Below are positions 29,930 through 41,877 of a DNA stretch of 64,000 nt, one piece after another. Positions within the stretch are counted from its first letter, which is position 1. The number at the start of each line of letters is the position of its first letter. The notes beneath the pieces are model-generated. The model saw only the letters and a list, made by a program, of their open reading frames with translations, ran no database searches and was not told the origin of the DNA. Source of the stretch: Rhodamnia argentea (Eukaryota > Streptophyta > Magnoliopsida > Myrtales > Myrtaceae); NCBI RefSeq assembly GCF_020921035.1, contig NC_063151.1, forward strand, positions 21,768,934 through 21,832,933. Reading direction: 5' to 3'. A program made the translations under genes and the position numbers.

Positions 29930-31712
29930 TATGTATGATCGCAAAAGTATGCATGGAGATGTGCATGCAACACACATGCTTAGTAAGTGTGGTGGTAGAA
30001 CGATAAAAATGAGATTGAGACAACGTGTAAAAATAGCAGGTGTGATAATTTATCATGGAGAATCTCCATTCTTAACGAGAGCGTTAACTTCGTTTTGAAA
30101 AAGAGGAGCTCTCTCAATCTTCAGATCAAAGTAAAAAGCCAAATTTCAGGAACTTCATAAATGAAAACTGAGAGAGATTAAGAATAGTACCATTATTTGG
30201 TTAGAATTAAGAACAGTGGCTATCATGTGGAAAAGTCAAATCAAATTTCTCTGGAAAAAGCTCGCAAACACTTTCCTCATCCACTATGATTACATTTCTA
30301 ACCCTATTAAGAATCTCAATAGAAGAATTTCAGCCCAAGTACTTTAAGAGACTTAAAAATGTAGTTTATACAAAGAAAGATGCTTGTGCCCTCATCAAGC
30401 AGTAATAAACTCCTGATCTTGTAACAATTCTCTCAAACAATTTGATTTCTTTTGTGACTTTTTAAGATGACCCCTACTCGTCGCATTATCAGTCATTGAA
30501 AGTTCATCAACTAAGAATCGGCGAATTGAAAAAAACTGTAAGTAAAGAAATTGATTCCAGACAGCACAATCACACAGAAAATTAGGGAGGCACGTTCTTG
30601 GACCGTTTCTAGTTAGTCATTCATGGCAAATGACATAAGAACAAAAGATTGTGATGCCCTTGTTTTAGAAATACGACTACCTAAAGCAAAGTAGACAATA
30701 GCCGAGAATCAAGAAAACATGCTTAGACATAGAGCTTTAATTCTCGATGATTACTTTTGTAAAGATGGAGATTTTCATTCTACAACACAAGCACATGGAT
30801 GATCATGCATACCCTCTAAAACTAGAGGCAGACCAAGGGATAAGTGCACCTGCACCCCCCAAAATCCTCTTGCTACCTTGGGGGAGGAAATTTTTAGGCG
30901 TATTCTAGTCCTCTTCAGATGTTCAGGCAAAACTTTAATTTCTCCGCCTCACACTCAAAACAAACTCCTGCCATTCAAAATCTTATACTTACGTCAAGAG
31001 TTGATTTTGGGCAAATCCAGGAATCACTTCATGGAATATTCATTAAAAGACAGCGAGCAATTCAAATTGAAAAATACTATAAAAGATGACCTCAAGATGT
31101 AGCAAAAGCAGCATCAACATCACAAGTGAATTCATCTGACAAATAAGTTGAAAAGGTTGTGGTAAAAATGGCTTATCAGCTGAGCAGGCTCCCAAAACTC
31201 AAACTGGGTGATAAGCAGCTCGAGAATTGGCTAATCCTCAAGGGATCATTTCTCCAATCTCTGTGAGATGAAATGCCGAGCATATAGAGCTAACCGAAAA
31301 TCATTGATCAAACTTGACCATCTTCAATCAATCGCACCCTATTGACACCCCACCCTACGACGAATGAACAGATACCCATTCTTCACACCTAGCTCATTCA
31401 CCCTTCCCTTAATGAAAAGAAACCCCTTCTTCGCAACCCAAAGACGGAAAAATACCAAAACTTTACAATCTTCCAAGCTCAAACGAGTCTTGGGTTCCCC
31501 CGAAATGAAGCGATTATATCAGACAGCGTCGTGCAACAATTCAATGGCCAAACCATTAACTTGAAAGCGAATCGAGGGCAGACAGGCGAAGTCAGAGGTA
31601 GGAAGGAGCTGAATTCTACCTGTAGCTGACGTCTTTGACAGAAGCGGAACGCAGAAAGGGACTTCGTGTCCAGCCCCGAGGACCGTCTTCGAGAAACCAT
31701 GGGATTCCCCAT

Positions 31713-32387
31713 GTCTCGATCGCAGCCTGACAGTAACTTAATGGTTATGAAGGGTGTGCTCCCGATGGCGACGGCGAAAGCCACGAAGAAGAAGGAGAGG
31801 GAATCGGAGAGTCAAATGAAAGTGGCAGGGTATCGGTGGGACCGACCGAGACCGACCGGGAGAGAGAGGGCGGCGCCCATCTGAGGTGCCCGTTCGAGGG
31901 ACAGACGTTTTCCTTGTGATCAAATGCGTAATTAGTAATTACAACTTGACAAACCAGCCTTATATAAAAATTGACAAAAACGATATCTAAAATTTGACTT
32001 AGTTTACAATATCGTCACCAAATTTTAAATTTTATTTAATTTGACCCTCAAAAACTTCGGCCCAATGCTCAATGTGCTCCATAAATTTTTAAGCATTTTC
32101 ATATAATTTAAGGGCTCTATTAATTCGGAGCTTATTTTGAATAAGTTTAAAAAATCAGAGATGATATTATACGTTAGACTAAAGTAAATTAAATTCCTAA
32201 AAATTCAAAATGGGATCAAGAAGTCTTGTACCATCAACATACGTGCGGACCATCATTGCTCCGCATAGAACTTTTTCCTCTAGGTTTGATGGTCCAATTA
32301 CATGTCTCAAATGGTGAACAACTTCGTCTATTGTATAAAACCATTTTGGAAATAGAGGAATTGACGATGGAGATGACAGGCGGCGAA
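31713..32387. other. Promoter copy and decayed MITE
   Basis: 31713-31940 copies the promoter region of the At4g08330-like gene. 31965-32200 is the duplicated, decayed palindromic MITE fragment. No gene is present. Confidence 0.6.
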
Positions 32388-32622
32388 ACCGTTTGTTTCG
32401 CCGTGAACTACAAAAAATATTCCCTTTAAAATGATTGCTCGTATCACTTACAAAACTAAATAAACAAAAAATATTTTCATCGTCCACGAAAATGTTCGGA
32501 CATAAATTGTTATCGATAATAAAATCATTTTTAATCGATGATTATTTCAAACAATACAAGCGATTTCTTTTACGAAAATGTTTTTTCGAATGTTTGGTTT
32601 TTTTCGCGAAACAAACGGGAGG
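32388..32622. mobile_element. Small inverted-repeat element (CCGTTTGTTTCGC ends)
   Basis: The left end CCGTTTGTTTCGC pairs exactly with the right end GCGAAACAAACGG. The 235-bp interior is AT-rich and itself partly palindromic (ATCGATAATAAAATC ... ATCGATGATTA). I could not find a convincing target duplication, so it may be one end-trimmed MITE. No ORF is present. Confidence 0.55.
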
Positions 32623-33965
32623 AGAGTAGATGAACAATCATCTTTAAACGGTGTTGGTATAAAGATTAAGCTGTCCAATGCTGGCACTTAATGACACAAG
32701 TTTGAAAGGCTAAGAACCGGATTGAAATTATTGTAGACCTTGAGGACGTGAAGCAAATAGTCAAGTTGTTTCAGCGTACGTATGTGTGAACCCTTAAAGA
32801 GTTGTGATTTTTTATTTATTTATTTTGCTAGCTTTGGGGAAAATAACAAAATATTTTTCATTGGTTAATTATTTCAACCGATCGTTTTTATGAGTATACT
32901 TTTCAAATGATTCATTTTTTGCGAGACAAACCGCACCTTTCGATTTTCAGATATTTTTATGTAGTTTGGTCAGATTTGAAATTGGGACACGGGAGGGTCA
33001 CTAGCTTGGTCACATCAAGCTAACGAGTATTATATAGATGGTCGGTTGTTCCTTTTGATTAATCAATCTTGTATTTGTTGAGTGCTTAGAAATCATGAAA
33101 GCTACCTAAGGCTAAATAATCTGTTGACGTAGATATCAACAATATTGTGTGTTTCTTTGTTGAAGGTCCCAGCTCGCATGTCATGTTTTTGAGCTTGCGT
33201 GACAATTTCCCCGAAGTAAAGGGAGAGAATTATATCACATTGTAGGGACAAAAGGAGAAAATAAAAAAAAAAAAAAAAACTATTTCCTACTAATTGAAAG
33301 ATTCGGGGTTATGTATAAATATGCCCTTCAGGTTATGCTATTTGCAAGAGCATTGCCCAATTGAATCTCTTTCACTGCCAGCCACTTACTATTTCACAAG
33401 CTAGCAGCGGCGTTGGCCGCTAGCTATTTCCCCTCGCATTCTCGACCTTTCATTACCGACCTCGCAACCCTTAGACCCATTGGGTATGGATGTTTCGCCA
33501 CGAATAGCCACCGGACACCGCCTAATCCACCATGTATCAGCTACTCGAAAAACTCAAATTGACATCTTATCTTTGATTTTGAGGGAATGTTAGCGATATT
33601 AAGGTAGTTATTTGATTTTGCATATATACTAGATTAGATTATGCATATATCTTTTTTTGATAATGCATATCTTTTGTTTTTTGTCATAGCATATCTTTTG
33701 TTGATTATATTATATTTGGTGTTATCTTTTATCTTATTATCTTAAAAAATAATCTAATAAAACTTACGAATTATTTAACTTTTTTTTTTGGGTTGCGTAA
33801 TAAACTATTGGAAATAGAAGTACGGAGAAAGCGTCTACCACTGTTCTTCACAATCCTCGCGATCACCAAACGGGGGAAAGTCTCCTTCCGCCGTCCTTTT
33901 GCGATCTGACTTTGGCGATACTTTTCGCTCGTCCTTTTTTTTGGGCTTTGCTTTACGAAAGCTTC
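32623..33965. other. AT-rich spacer upstream of the BTB gene
   Basis: No gene was recognised. A GCGAGACAAACCGCACC word at about 32920 resembles the end of the element at 32388-32622. Repeats of a TGCATATCTTTTG word occur at 33615-33715. Confidence 0.45.
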
Positions 33966-33974
33966 TATAATATA
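33966..33974 (+). promoter_or_regulatory. TATA box of the BTB gene
   Basis: TATAATATA sits about 150 bp upstream of the ATG at 34115, followed by a GC-richer leader. The spacing suggests a transcription start near 34000. Confidence 0.5.
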
Positions 33975-34114
33975 TGGACGCGATGCGCACTCCCGCTATC
34001 CCTTTCTCCGCGACGAGTGTGACTCACTGCCTCGTGAGTCCCAAGCCAGCACAGGCTTTGAAAGTTTGAAACCTTGTGGAGAAGGGAAGAAAGCTCAGAC
34101 CCACCAACCCAACC

Positions 34115-36722
34115 ATGTCCGATTCGAAGGTGGAGACGCTGTCGCGACTCGCTCAATGGAGGATCGATAGCTTCGGACCCTCCTCTTACAAAAAGTCCGA
34201 ACCTTTCAAGATGGGCATCTGGAACTGGTGGGCACTCCGTCGATCAAATTCGCCAATTCCTACAGCTCTGTTTTTGAGCGACTCGTACTCATTCAGCAAG
34301 CTTTTGCTTTCTCTCTTTCTATGTCTGGGCAGGCACTTATCGGTGGAGAGGAATCGCTATCTGTACGTGCGCTTGTTCCCTGAGCTATCGAGGATTTCTA
34401 AAGAACAACCACCTCTCGCGCGATTCGTTGTGCGCGTCTCTGTTGCTGGTACCGGTCGTAAACTATTCACTTCTCAAGGTAAAATCTTTTGTTCATTCTG
34501 ACCATTCTATTGTTCTGGGTCTCTGGAGGCGATTCCTGAATGCTTGATGGTTTACTTTTTTTGTTTTTTTTTGCTTCCAGCTTGTTTCTGGGTAATGTAT
34601 TGGGTATCCAGATTTCTTGGACCTGTTAATATGTAGTAGATATCAGCGAAGTGAAATCTAGTTAATTAAAAGGGGAGAAGAAAAGGCAAAATCTTTTCTT
34701 CAATCTGATCTGGGGGCGATTCCTGAGTGCTTGATGATTTACTTTCTTGTTGTTTTGCTGCAGCTTGTTTCTGGGTAATGTATCGGGTTTCAAGATTTTT
34801 TAGATATCAGTGAAGTGATATCTTGTTAATTAAAAGGGGAGAAGAAAAAGGGTGGACATAAAAGTGTCATTTGAAGAAATCAAGTAGCTTTTCGGGTAAT
34901 TTCGTTGTTTGTGTTTGGTGTGCTTACGGGCTATCTGTTTTTAGGGGATCATCAATGTGGAAACTTTTCTGTTACATGCTTCTCATTCCATATTGAAGAG
35001 TTGGGTTTTTTCTTTTTCTGTTTTTTGGCGGGGCTGAAGAAATAGAAAATTCACTTGCAAGTTGAATCAGCCTAATTTGCCTCTCTCGCGCCTTCCAAAA
35101 TTGTGTAGGATGGTGGAACTAGAAAGCTTGCTCATAACCCTATGTAGCTTTTCATAGATTTCAATTTGGCACTTTGAGTCTGATGTTGCTTGCTGTGCTG
35201 GTGACAGTTGAAGCTAACTTGTCAGAGTTTCGGGTCTACGTTGAATCATTTGCATGATCGAGCACGCATTCCTGAGTTTATATAAACTGGAACCAGAGTT
35301 CCCAGGCAATAAAAAGGCTACTCTGACATGCAATATATCCCAAGCACGATAAGGAGGAATAATTGGATGATCTCAAGAGGAAAGCACCATTCGGACGACA
35401 TAGATGTGGATGAAATGGACTGATGTTCTTTGCTCTTTTATAGTGATTTTGATCATGATCCAATTGGTGCAATGTCGTATACTCAGTTTCTGCAGAAATG
35501 ATAATGAAGTTACATGAAAAAATCTTTGTTGGCAGTAACAGGCACATGATCTCAATTCTTGATATACTGCCGAGTTTAGATGCTATTTCTTTGAGAACAA
35601 TCTAATGATATGTTGGTGCAGCTATATCTTTATTCTAATTGTCTTGCCTATTAAATTTCACCTGCAGTATATGACAGATTACTTCGGACATGTGATGACT
35701 TTGGTTGGTCCGTCGATTGTGCCTTTCATGGACGTTTCACTATCGATGTCGAGTTTCTGGATCTGAAGATCTGCCCATTGAATGTGAGATTCTATTAATA
35801 ATCACTTCAATCTTGTAGCATGTTGGGTTTGCATGACTTTATAAGAATATCTGAACTATGTCAAAAGCATAACAAATTTGCTGTTAGTTTATTTGCAGAT
35901 ATCTGCAAGTTTGCTTCATTACCTCTTCTACTATATGATTAATTATATCATCTGAGTACCTATAAAAGAATTATATCATGTAATAGATCTATATACGAAG
36001 GAAAAGAATATCTTGAAATATCATTTGTGAATTAAAAAAGAGAGCAATTTGATTATGTAGCTTAACTTTGTTGGCATTCTAATGTTGCTCTTTTGCTGAT
36101 TGACCATCAGGGAGGCGAGCCCACTCCTCTATGGCTCGGAGATGGAAGTGGGTCAATGCAATCTGTGGCAACTCAAAGGACTCTCCATTGCCTCTCACGA
36201 ATGCTTGAAGAAGCCATCCACTCCGACATCACCATCAATACATCTGACGGCTCTTTGAGGGCCCACAAGGCCATCTTATCCACAAGCTCTCTAGTCTTCC
36301 AAAGCATGTTCCATCACAACCTAAAGGAGAAAGAGTCTTCCACGATCTTCATCGAAGACATGTCCCTCGAGTCCTGCGCAGCCCTTTTGAGTTACTTGTA
36401 TGGATGCATAAAGCAAGAGGATTTCTGGAAGCATCGACTCGCTCTTCTTGGGGCAGCCAATAAATATGGGATTGCAGCTCTGAAAGACGCGTGCGAGGAC
36501 AGCCTCTTGGAAGATATTAGTTCGAGCAATGTCCTTGAGAGGCTCCAGGAGGCTTGGCTGTATCAGCTGGACAAGCTTAAGAAGGGGTGCTTGATGTTCC
36601 TGTTCGACTTTGGGAAGGTATATGATGTTAGAGAGGAGATGAATAACTTTTTCAGGCAGGCGGATCGGGAATTGATGTTGGAGATGTTTCAGGAGGTGCT
36701 TTCTGCATGGAAACCCGCATGA
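34115..36722 (+). CDS. BTB/POZ protein, At1g21780 type
   Basis: Proteins of this family act as substrate adaptors for CULLIN3 ubiquitin ligases; Arabidopsis At1g21780 is a close match. Four exons, 34115-34227, 34333-34478, 35668-35783 and 36111-36722, join in phase to give 328 aa. The N-terminal half (MSDSKVETLSRLAQWRIDSF, WNWHLSVERNRYL, DFGWSVDCAFHGRFTIDVEFLDLK) is the degenerate MATH-like region. The BTB fold spans about residues 158-232 and includes DITINTSDGSLRAHKAILST and SMFHHNLKEKESS. A BACK-like helical tail ends EMFQEVLSAWKPA. I chose the ATG at 34115 because MSDSKVE is the family start; the frame is open upstream but has no earlier ATG. Intron 1 (105 bp) has no in-frame stop. Intron 2 contains a tandem duplication. 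Confidence 0.93.
34481..34858 (+). repeat. Tandem duplication in BTB intron 2
   Basis: 34481-34687 is repeated at 34688-34858, both starting AAAATCTTTT. Both contain GGCGATTCCTGA and CAGCTTGTTTCTGGGTAATG, and both end TTAATTAAAAGGGGAGAAGA. The second unit is about 36 bp shorter. Each unit carries an acceptor-like CAG before CTTGTTTC, so cryptic splice sites have been duplicated too. Confidence 0.85.
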
Positions 36723-38339
36723 GGGTATCGCATAAATTTTTACTGGTGCTACATTCTTGCCCTAGAAATTGTATATGCTGGTGTGGATCGAAGTTATGGT
36801 ATCGCAGGTATCTAAATGGCAACCGCGAAGAAAGGTCACTGATGTGTCCGAGCCGCCTAGGGGTTGATCCAAGACAGTACATGTTTTACGCTTTTTTTAA
36901 GTGCTTATTATGGTAGTCATAATCTCGGTTATCAACTGAGAAATCTTGACAATGTAATCCAGTGGGATTTATATGTGCAGTTCAGTAGTATGGGTGTGTT
37001 CTTTCATCACTTTGATTCCCTCCCATGGAGGCTTCAGGGTTGAGGACTTCTGTGCTAGAAAAATGGCGCACTGGGCAATAACCGAAAGTCTTCATGTAGA
37101 TGAGTTTCTTGGATGTTGCAGATCACATCGCTGGGCTAAGCCAAAAAAGAGTGTCTGTCTGTCTGAACTGAAAAGCAACTACCGAACTTGAGATATTGCA
37201 GGATCAGTTGGCGGGGCTGAATTGTTCTAGCCATTTGTTGTTACTAGTGGCAATATGATCCAGTCGACACGACCGAGCATCTCAGATCGGAATGTCCAAA
37301 ATTCGACGGCCACGGCCTCTGGACAGCACGGTGGGAGGGTGAAAGATGGGGACAAGAAGTTCGAACTTGCTGTTTCGAGTGGAGATCGTGAGGAAAAGAG
37401 GAGGGGAAACAAACAAGGAGTGGAAAATCACATCTCATCGGTTAAAAACTAAATGCCAAATCTGGTTATGCTAATCGAACTCGAAAGGTAGAGATGGAGA
37501 CATTTCGTGGATCGGGCCGTATTAAAGAAGCAAGGACCTAATTTTCTATAAATAAAAAAAATCTAAACTTTAGGCTCGATCCTGATTTTGTCATGGACTT
37601 TTTCCTTTGACTAAAAAAATTCAAATTTTGAATCCGGTCCGGAATTTGTCCCGGCAAGGGGACTAAATTTAGACAAAGAAAAAAGTTATCAGCATTTGGG
37701 ACTAGATTTAAAATTGAGATGTTTTCTAAATAAAAGAATTACGATGAAATTGGGACAAAATTTAAAGTTTGGAGTTTTCGTTTATATGAAAAAATTAAAA
37801 TAACATTGATATTGAGCCTAAAATAGAGGGGTTCTTTTTAGGGAAATAAGTATAGAGGGTTTTCAAGTTTGGTGGGAAGACGTACCGTACTGACAATCTA
37901 AGTAACGTCAATCGTCATTTTTCAAAAAATAAAAAATTTCTGATAATATTTTTTATTAATTTATACTTATATTTCTAATTTATTAAAAATATTTAAAATT
38001 GATTCGTACATAACGAAATGACTTATCGAGATGTTGAACTTACGCATCGCAATAAGTTTGGAGCATTAATTACATGCCGATCGCGTCCAGCACGACGAGG
38101 AGGGCCCCGAAGGGAGCTCTCCGTTGGCATACGGGCCGGGCCGGGTCGGGTGACCAGCCAGAGCAGAGGCCACGTATTGCATCGCGGTAGGCTAAAGCGA
38201 GCTTTCATCTTCATCTCCGTCCAACGATGGTGACGAAGGGTCAAAGATGATGGTGACCGTCAGCATCAAAGTCCAGACAGCCTCTTGAGAATCGACCACC
38301 TCCCTACTGCTCGCTCGCGAGGAAAGAAAGCACCAAAGA
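36723..38339. other. BTB 3' flank and spacer before the TLC gene
   Basis: No gene was recognised. 37515-37850 looks like a decayed MITE: ATCTAAACTTTAGGCTC on the left has a rough inverted partner near 37755-37800 (TTTAAAGTTTGGAG). A GC-rich stretch at 38070-38200 precedes the TLC gene. Confidence 0.45.
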
Positions 38340-41182
38340 ATGGCAAGGACGAGCCACAATGAAAGCGAGAACAGAGCCGGGTCTTTCTTCCTCGCGACGC
38401 TGCTTCTGTGGCTGGTCTCGGTTCTGTTGGAGATAGCCTTCAACAAGAGGAGAGAGCTGCTCTTCATCCTCGTGGGATGTTGCTTCTACCAGACCGCGAA
38501 TTGGGTCGTCCGGTCCTGCGTCTCTCGCGACCCTCTGTTCGTCAACACCTCCGTCTCTCTCCTCCACTCCACCATCACCTCTTCCTCAGGTTCTCCCTTT
38601 TGCTTGCTCCCTCTGTTTCTGATGTCATGGGTCGAAACTGGGCTTGGTCGTTTAGTTTGATTGGGTGGTTCACTAGCAAGCAGGTGCCGGCGATTTCATG
38701 CTAATACTAGCGATACTTGTAACTCTCTGCCCCCCTCTCTATCTCTCTCCGTATGTGTTTCATGGGATTATCTTACGACGAACATCAGAACCTGAATGAT
38801 AGCATGTCCAAGTTCGCTATGGGATCATACTATGTTCGCTTCCGTTGATCGTTATCCTACTAGAAATTCTACACTGCAATCTCCAGTACCCAAGTTTTCT
38901 CGTCACGAGACTTAGGCAGCTGCAGAAGTTTGGAAACAAGGCTGTCAGATTGGCCGCGGAATGTGTACCTCTAAATCCTTCGTTTTGGCTGTTTTACCCT
39001 ATTGGAATGACGTCTATAAGAAGCCACTCAGCATTATTTTTGTTTGCACTTTGTTTGTTGTTCTTTCTTTCCTTGTCTGGTGGAAACTAAAAGACAAAGT
39101 TATCCTCTGGTATTTTGAGCTTCTCGTTACTGAACCGTCAGGAGTAGATCAGCAGAAAATTACTAATTTCCAAATAAGGGTTGGTGCAATCTCCTCTAGC
39201 TTAGGCTTTCAATTGTCTTGAAATTGTACAAGTCGTTGGAAGCGGTTGTACTTGTATCCGTTTTCTTGGAGAGTCCACCCTCCACAGAAGAGCATAAGGA
39301 CATTGCAGGGAGTACCTCTTAGATATCCAGGACTTGAGGACAACCAGAGATGAGAGAGAGAGAGAGAGCACCATTAAAGAGCATCCTTTTGAACAAGGAT
39401 GCTCTGAGTTGGAATGAATTGAAGCGTCCATGTTCTTTTGGCTCCATTGCTTAAGTTCGTCAAAACTTTTCCATGCAGAGGATTCCCTCTTCTTTTCCAA
39501 GGCCAAATGTCTGCTCGCTTTGTTATTGACCTTTATATGATTTGCCTGCTTGACACGCGTTAAATTGTCGGATGCATCCACCATATTGATTTTTATGTTT
39601 TAATCATATATTGATTAGACTATAACAGATATCTGTTTCCAATGCAGTGGTCTTCATTTTACTAAATTTGTGGTTAAAAGAGGGTAATAAGGACATCTTT
39701 GAGCATTCGCAGTTGGTTGGGGCTGCCTGGCCTTGGGCATACAAGGCATTGTGCTTCTCCTGTGGTTATTTTGCGTATGATCAATGGGATATGCTACAGT
39801 ACCGACTGTATAGTGGTCGGATACCTTCCATCCTAGTGCATCATTTGATACTCCTTATATGCTTTACTCTTGCTCTATATCGAAATGTCACCATCAACTA
39901 TCTTATCTTGACCCTCATTTGCGAGGTATGGTGTGCTTTCTTTGTGAAATTTAGACGTACTTAAGAGATTCTCTGCCTTGTATGTGAGCATCTTCTTCTT
40001 CTTCTTCTTTTTTTAATAACTCAGATCACAATGGGCCCATGAGTTAGAAAGAAACTAGGCGAGGATATACGGAATACGCCTTGTGAATAAAACCAAGAAT
40101 GTCGGTTTAGCTGTTTGCAATGTGTGTGCATGCAAACAAATTGCTAATGGTCTATGTGATGTCCTTTTTTCATGTTGATATAATGCATCTTGCCAGAAAA
40201 CCAATACTTGTGCATCTGTCGTACGATGATATTTTCTTCCAAGCATTTCAACCCTTTGCTAATGCAATGTTACGTTATCAGTGGGTAAACTAACTGAAAT
40301 TGGGCCCAAAAGGAAAAAAAATAGCTGAAATTGAGAACAGCTGTTGTCAAATGAATCCAAGAATTCTGTGAACGCAGTTTCAACCAGCATATGTATGTGG
40401 TGCATCATGATGCACATGTGAAAACTTGAGTATCATTCTCTTCTGTGTGATTCATCTTTTGTTGAATAAAAACTGCTTATACTTCTTTTGTTTCTCCCTT
40501 GCTATAGCTATATTTCTGGTTAGCTTCTATTAATTCCTTTGCAAGCTCTGTTTAACTTTACGCCCACGTGTAATTCTATCTCAGATTTTCTTTCTTTTAA
40601 AGGCCCAGAAAGTTTGTCTGGGTCAAATCAGACCCCCTATAGAAATATTCAATCTCCACTATGGTCTGCTGTTGGGATGCGAGTCTCAAACATGGAGCAA
40701 AGAACATTTTGGCATCCAAGTAGAATCCGAGCACTATCTGTGACAGAAAATTTGAAAGTCAAAATTATCATGTTCTAGATGGTTTTTGCTGGAACTTGGT
40801 GAGAACTGCCACATGCTGAGTTTCTTTCGTTTATATTGCTAAACGTGGTAGTTCTCCCCTTATGGCACAGATACATTCCATATTCCTGCACACAAGGAAA
40901 GTACGGAGAATGGCCGGTATTCGCGATGCCAAGAGTGTGGTGGTGACGATTGAGTGGGTTCTGAACTGGGTCTTCTTCTTTGTCGCGAGGTTAGCAGCTC
41001 ATGTTTTCATAACAGCAAAGCTCATAATAGATGCTTCCAAATTCGATAAGGGCATCGAGTTGCCACTTGCCTTGTTTGGGATGGCTGGAATGAACTTGCT
41101 CAATATTGGTCTTGGATTTGATCTCTTCGGTGCTTTCAAGAGAGAGATGTGGACATCGCAGAGTAACCATCGCCGTGAATGA
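38340..41182 (+). CDS. TLC-domain multi-pass membrane protein
   Basis: Proteins with a TRAM-LAG1-CLN8 domain are ER membrane proteins linked to lipid sensing or synthesis. This one belongs to the short plant group near At1g21790 and not to the LAG1/LOH ceramide synthases. Three exons, 38340-38589, 39648-39925 and 40871-41182, join in phase to give 279 aa. Membrane segments are visible near residues 15-33 (FFLATLLLWLVSVLLEI), 38-55, 111-130, 145-161 (ILVHHLILLICFTLALY), the EWVLNWVFFFVARLAAHVF stretch and a last one near the C-terminus. The paired histidines at 148-149 match the conserved HH of TLC domains. The C-terminus is cytosol-like and basic (SNHRRE). Directly behind the stop lies a partial copy of the last exon (see 41224-41385). 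The substrate is not known. Confidence 0.88.
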
Positions 41183-41223
41183 ATGCCATTGCTGAGCCCA
41201 CGAGCACACAAATTTGTTGTGCT
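41060..41223 (+). repeat. Repeat unit 1: end of the TLC last exon
   Basis: This is the coding end of the TLC gene plus about 40 bp of 3' UTR. It is matched 164 bp downstream by unit 2. Confidence 0.8.
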
Positions 41224-41385
41224 TACGCCCCTTGCCGTTATGGGATGGCCAGAATGAGCTTGCTCAGTGTCAGTCTCGGCATTGATCTCTTCAGTACTTT
41301 CAAGAGAGAGCTGTGGACCTTGAAAAGTGACCGTGTTCATGAATGAATCGCCTTTGCCAAGCCCGAGAGTTGATAAATTTGTTCT
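41224..41385 (+). pseudogene. Duplicated tail of the TLC gene
   Basis: This 162-bp segment repeats the final coding stretch of the TLC gene at an offset of 164 bp. Matching blocks include TTGATCTCTTC, CTTTCAAGAGAGAG and GAATGAAT. One base is missing near its start relative to unit 1. After that a frame stays open to a TGA at 41344-41346 and would read LLSVSLGIDLFSTFKREL and then WTLKSDRVHE. It lies after the gene's stop codon, so it is expected to be 3' UTR, unless an unseen splice uses it as an alternative end. Confidence 0.7.
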
Positions 41386-41877
41386 ATCTTGTAAAATCTG
41401 ATTCTTTTCATTGTCTTGTGTTGAAATTGACGCAGTTTTGGAAAACCGTCATGAACATTGTAAAATTTTTGAGATCATAACCATTTAGTTTAAAATCCAT
41501 TCACTTGGTAGTCGATGTTATTTCGGATCAAACACGACAAGGCCCTTTTTGTCATCACACGACGAAAAGTATCAATGGCTGTCTAATTCTGATATATACG
41601 CCTGAGTCACCAATCAGATACAATTGTCCGTCAGAGTGGGGTATAGGCTAACGCGAAAATTTGGCCAACAAAAGTAGCAAAACAACAGCACTAAAACAGA
41701 TGGCTCCTCTTCACATCTACATTTCCTGCAGTAGATACCCTTCGTGTATTGCTGAAGCAATGATATAGAATACTTAAATGTGGCTAACAGCAAAAGTTAG
41801 CCAATCCCGAAGACACAAAACTTGTAACTGCTGTCTTGGAACTATTGTACTGACGTTTTCATCTTTCCTCCCTCTTC
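41386..41877. other. Spacer between convergent TLC and FPP genes
   Basis: This is a short interval holding the two 3' UTRs. No further gene or repeat was seen. Confidence 0.5.

Larger units (their letters stand above)
29131..31712 (-). pseudogene. Broken copy of the At4g08330-like gene
   Basis: Exon 1 is recognisable at 31712-31620 with its ATG and its donor (CTACAG|GTAG). An extra base after the fifth codon, relative to the intact gene, throws the reading frame out for the rest of the exon. The intron follows as far as 29131, where the duplication stops just short of the exon 2 acceptor, so exon 2 is absent. A solo LTR sits inside the intron. The promoter region is also copied, so the locus might still be transcribed, but it cannot make the family's protein. 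Confidence 0.85.
29131..32200. repeat. Segmental duplication, block B
   Basis: This is the second copy of block A. It is interrupted by the 717-bp solo LTR at 29213-29929 and otherwise collinear with 25517-27770. It has many substitutions and small indels, including a slightly longer stretch near 30900-31100. Confidence 0.85.
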
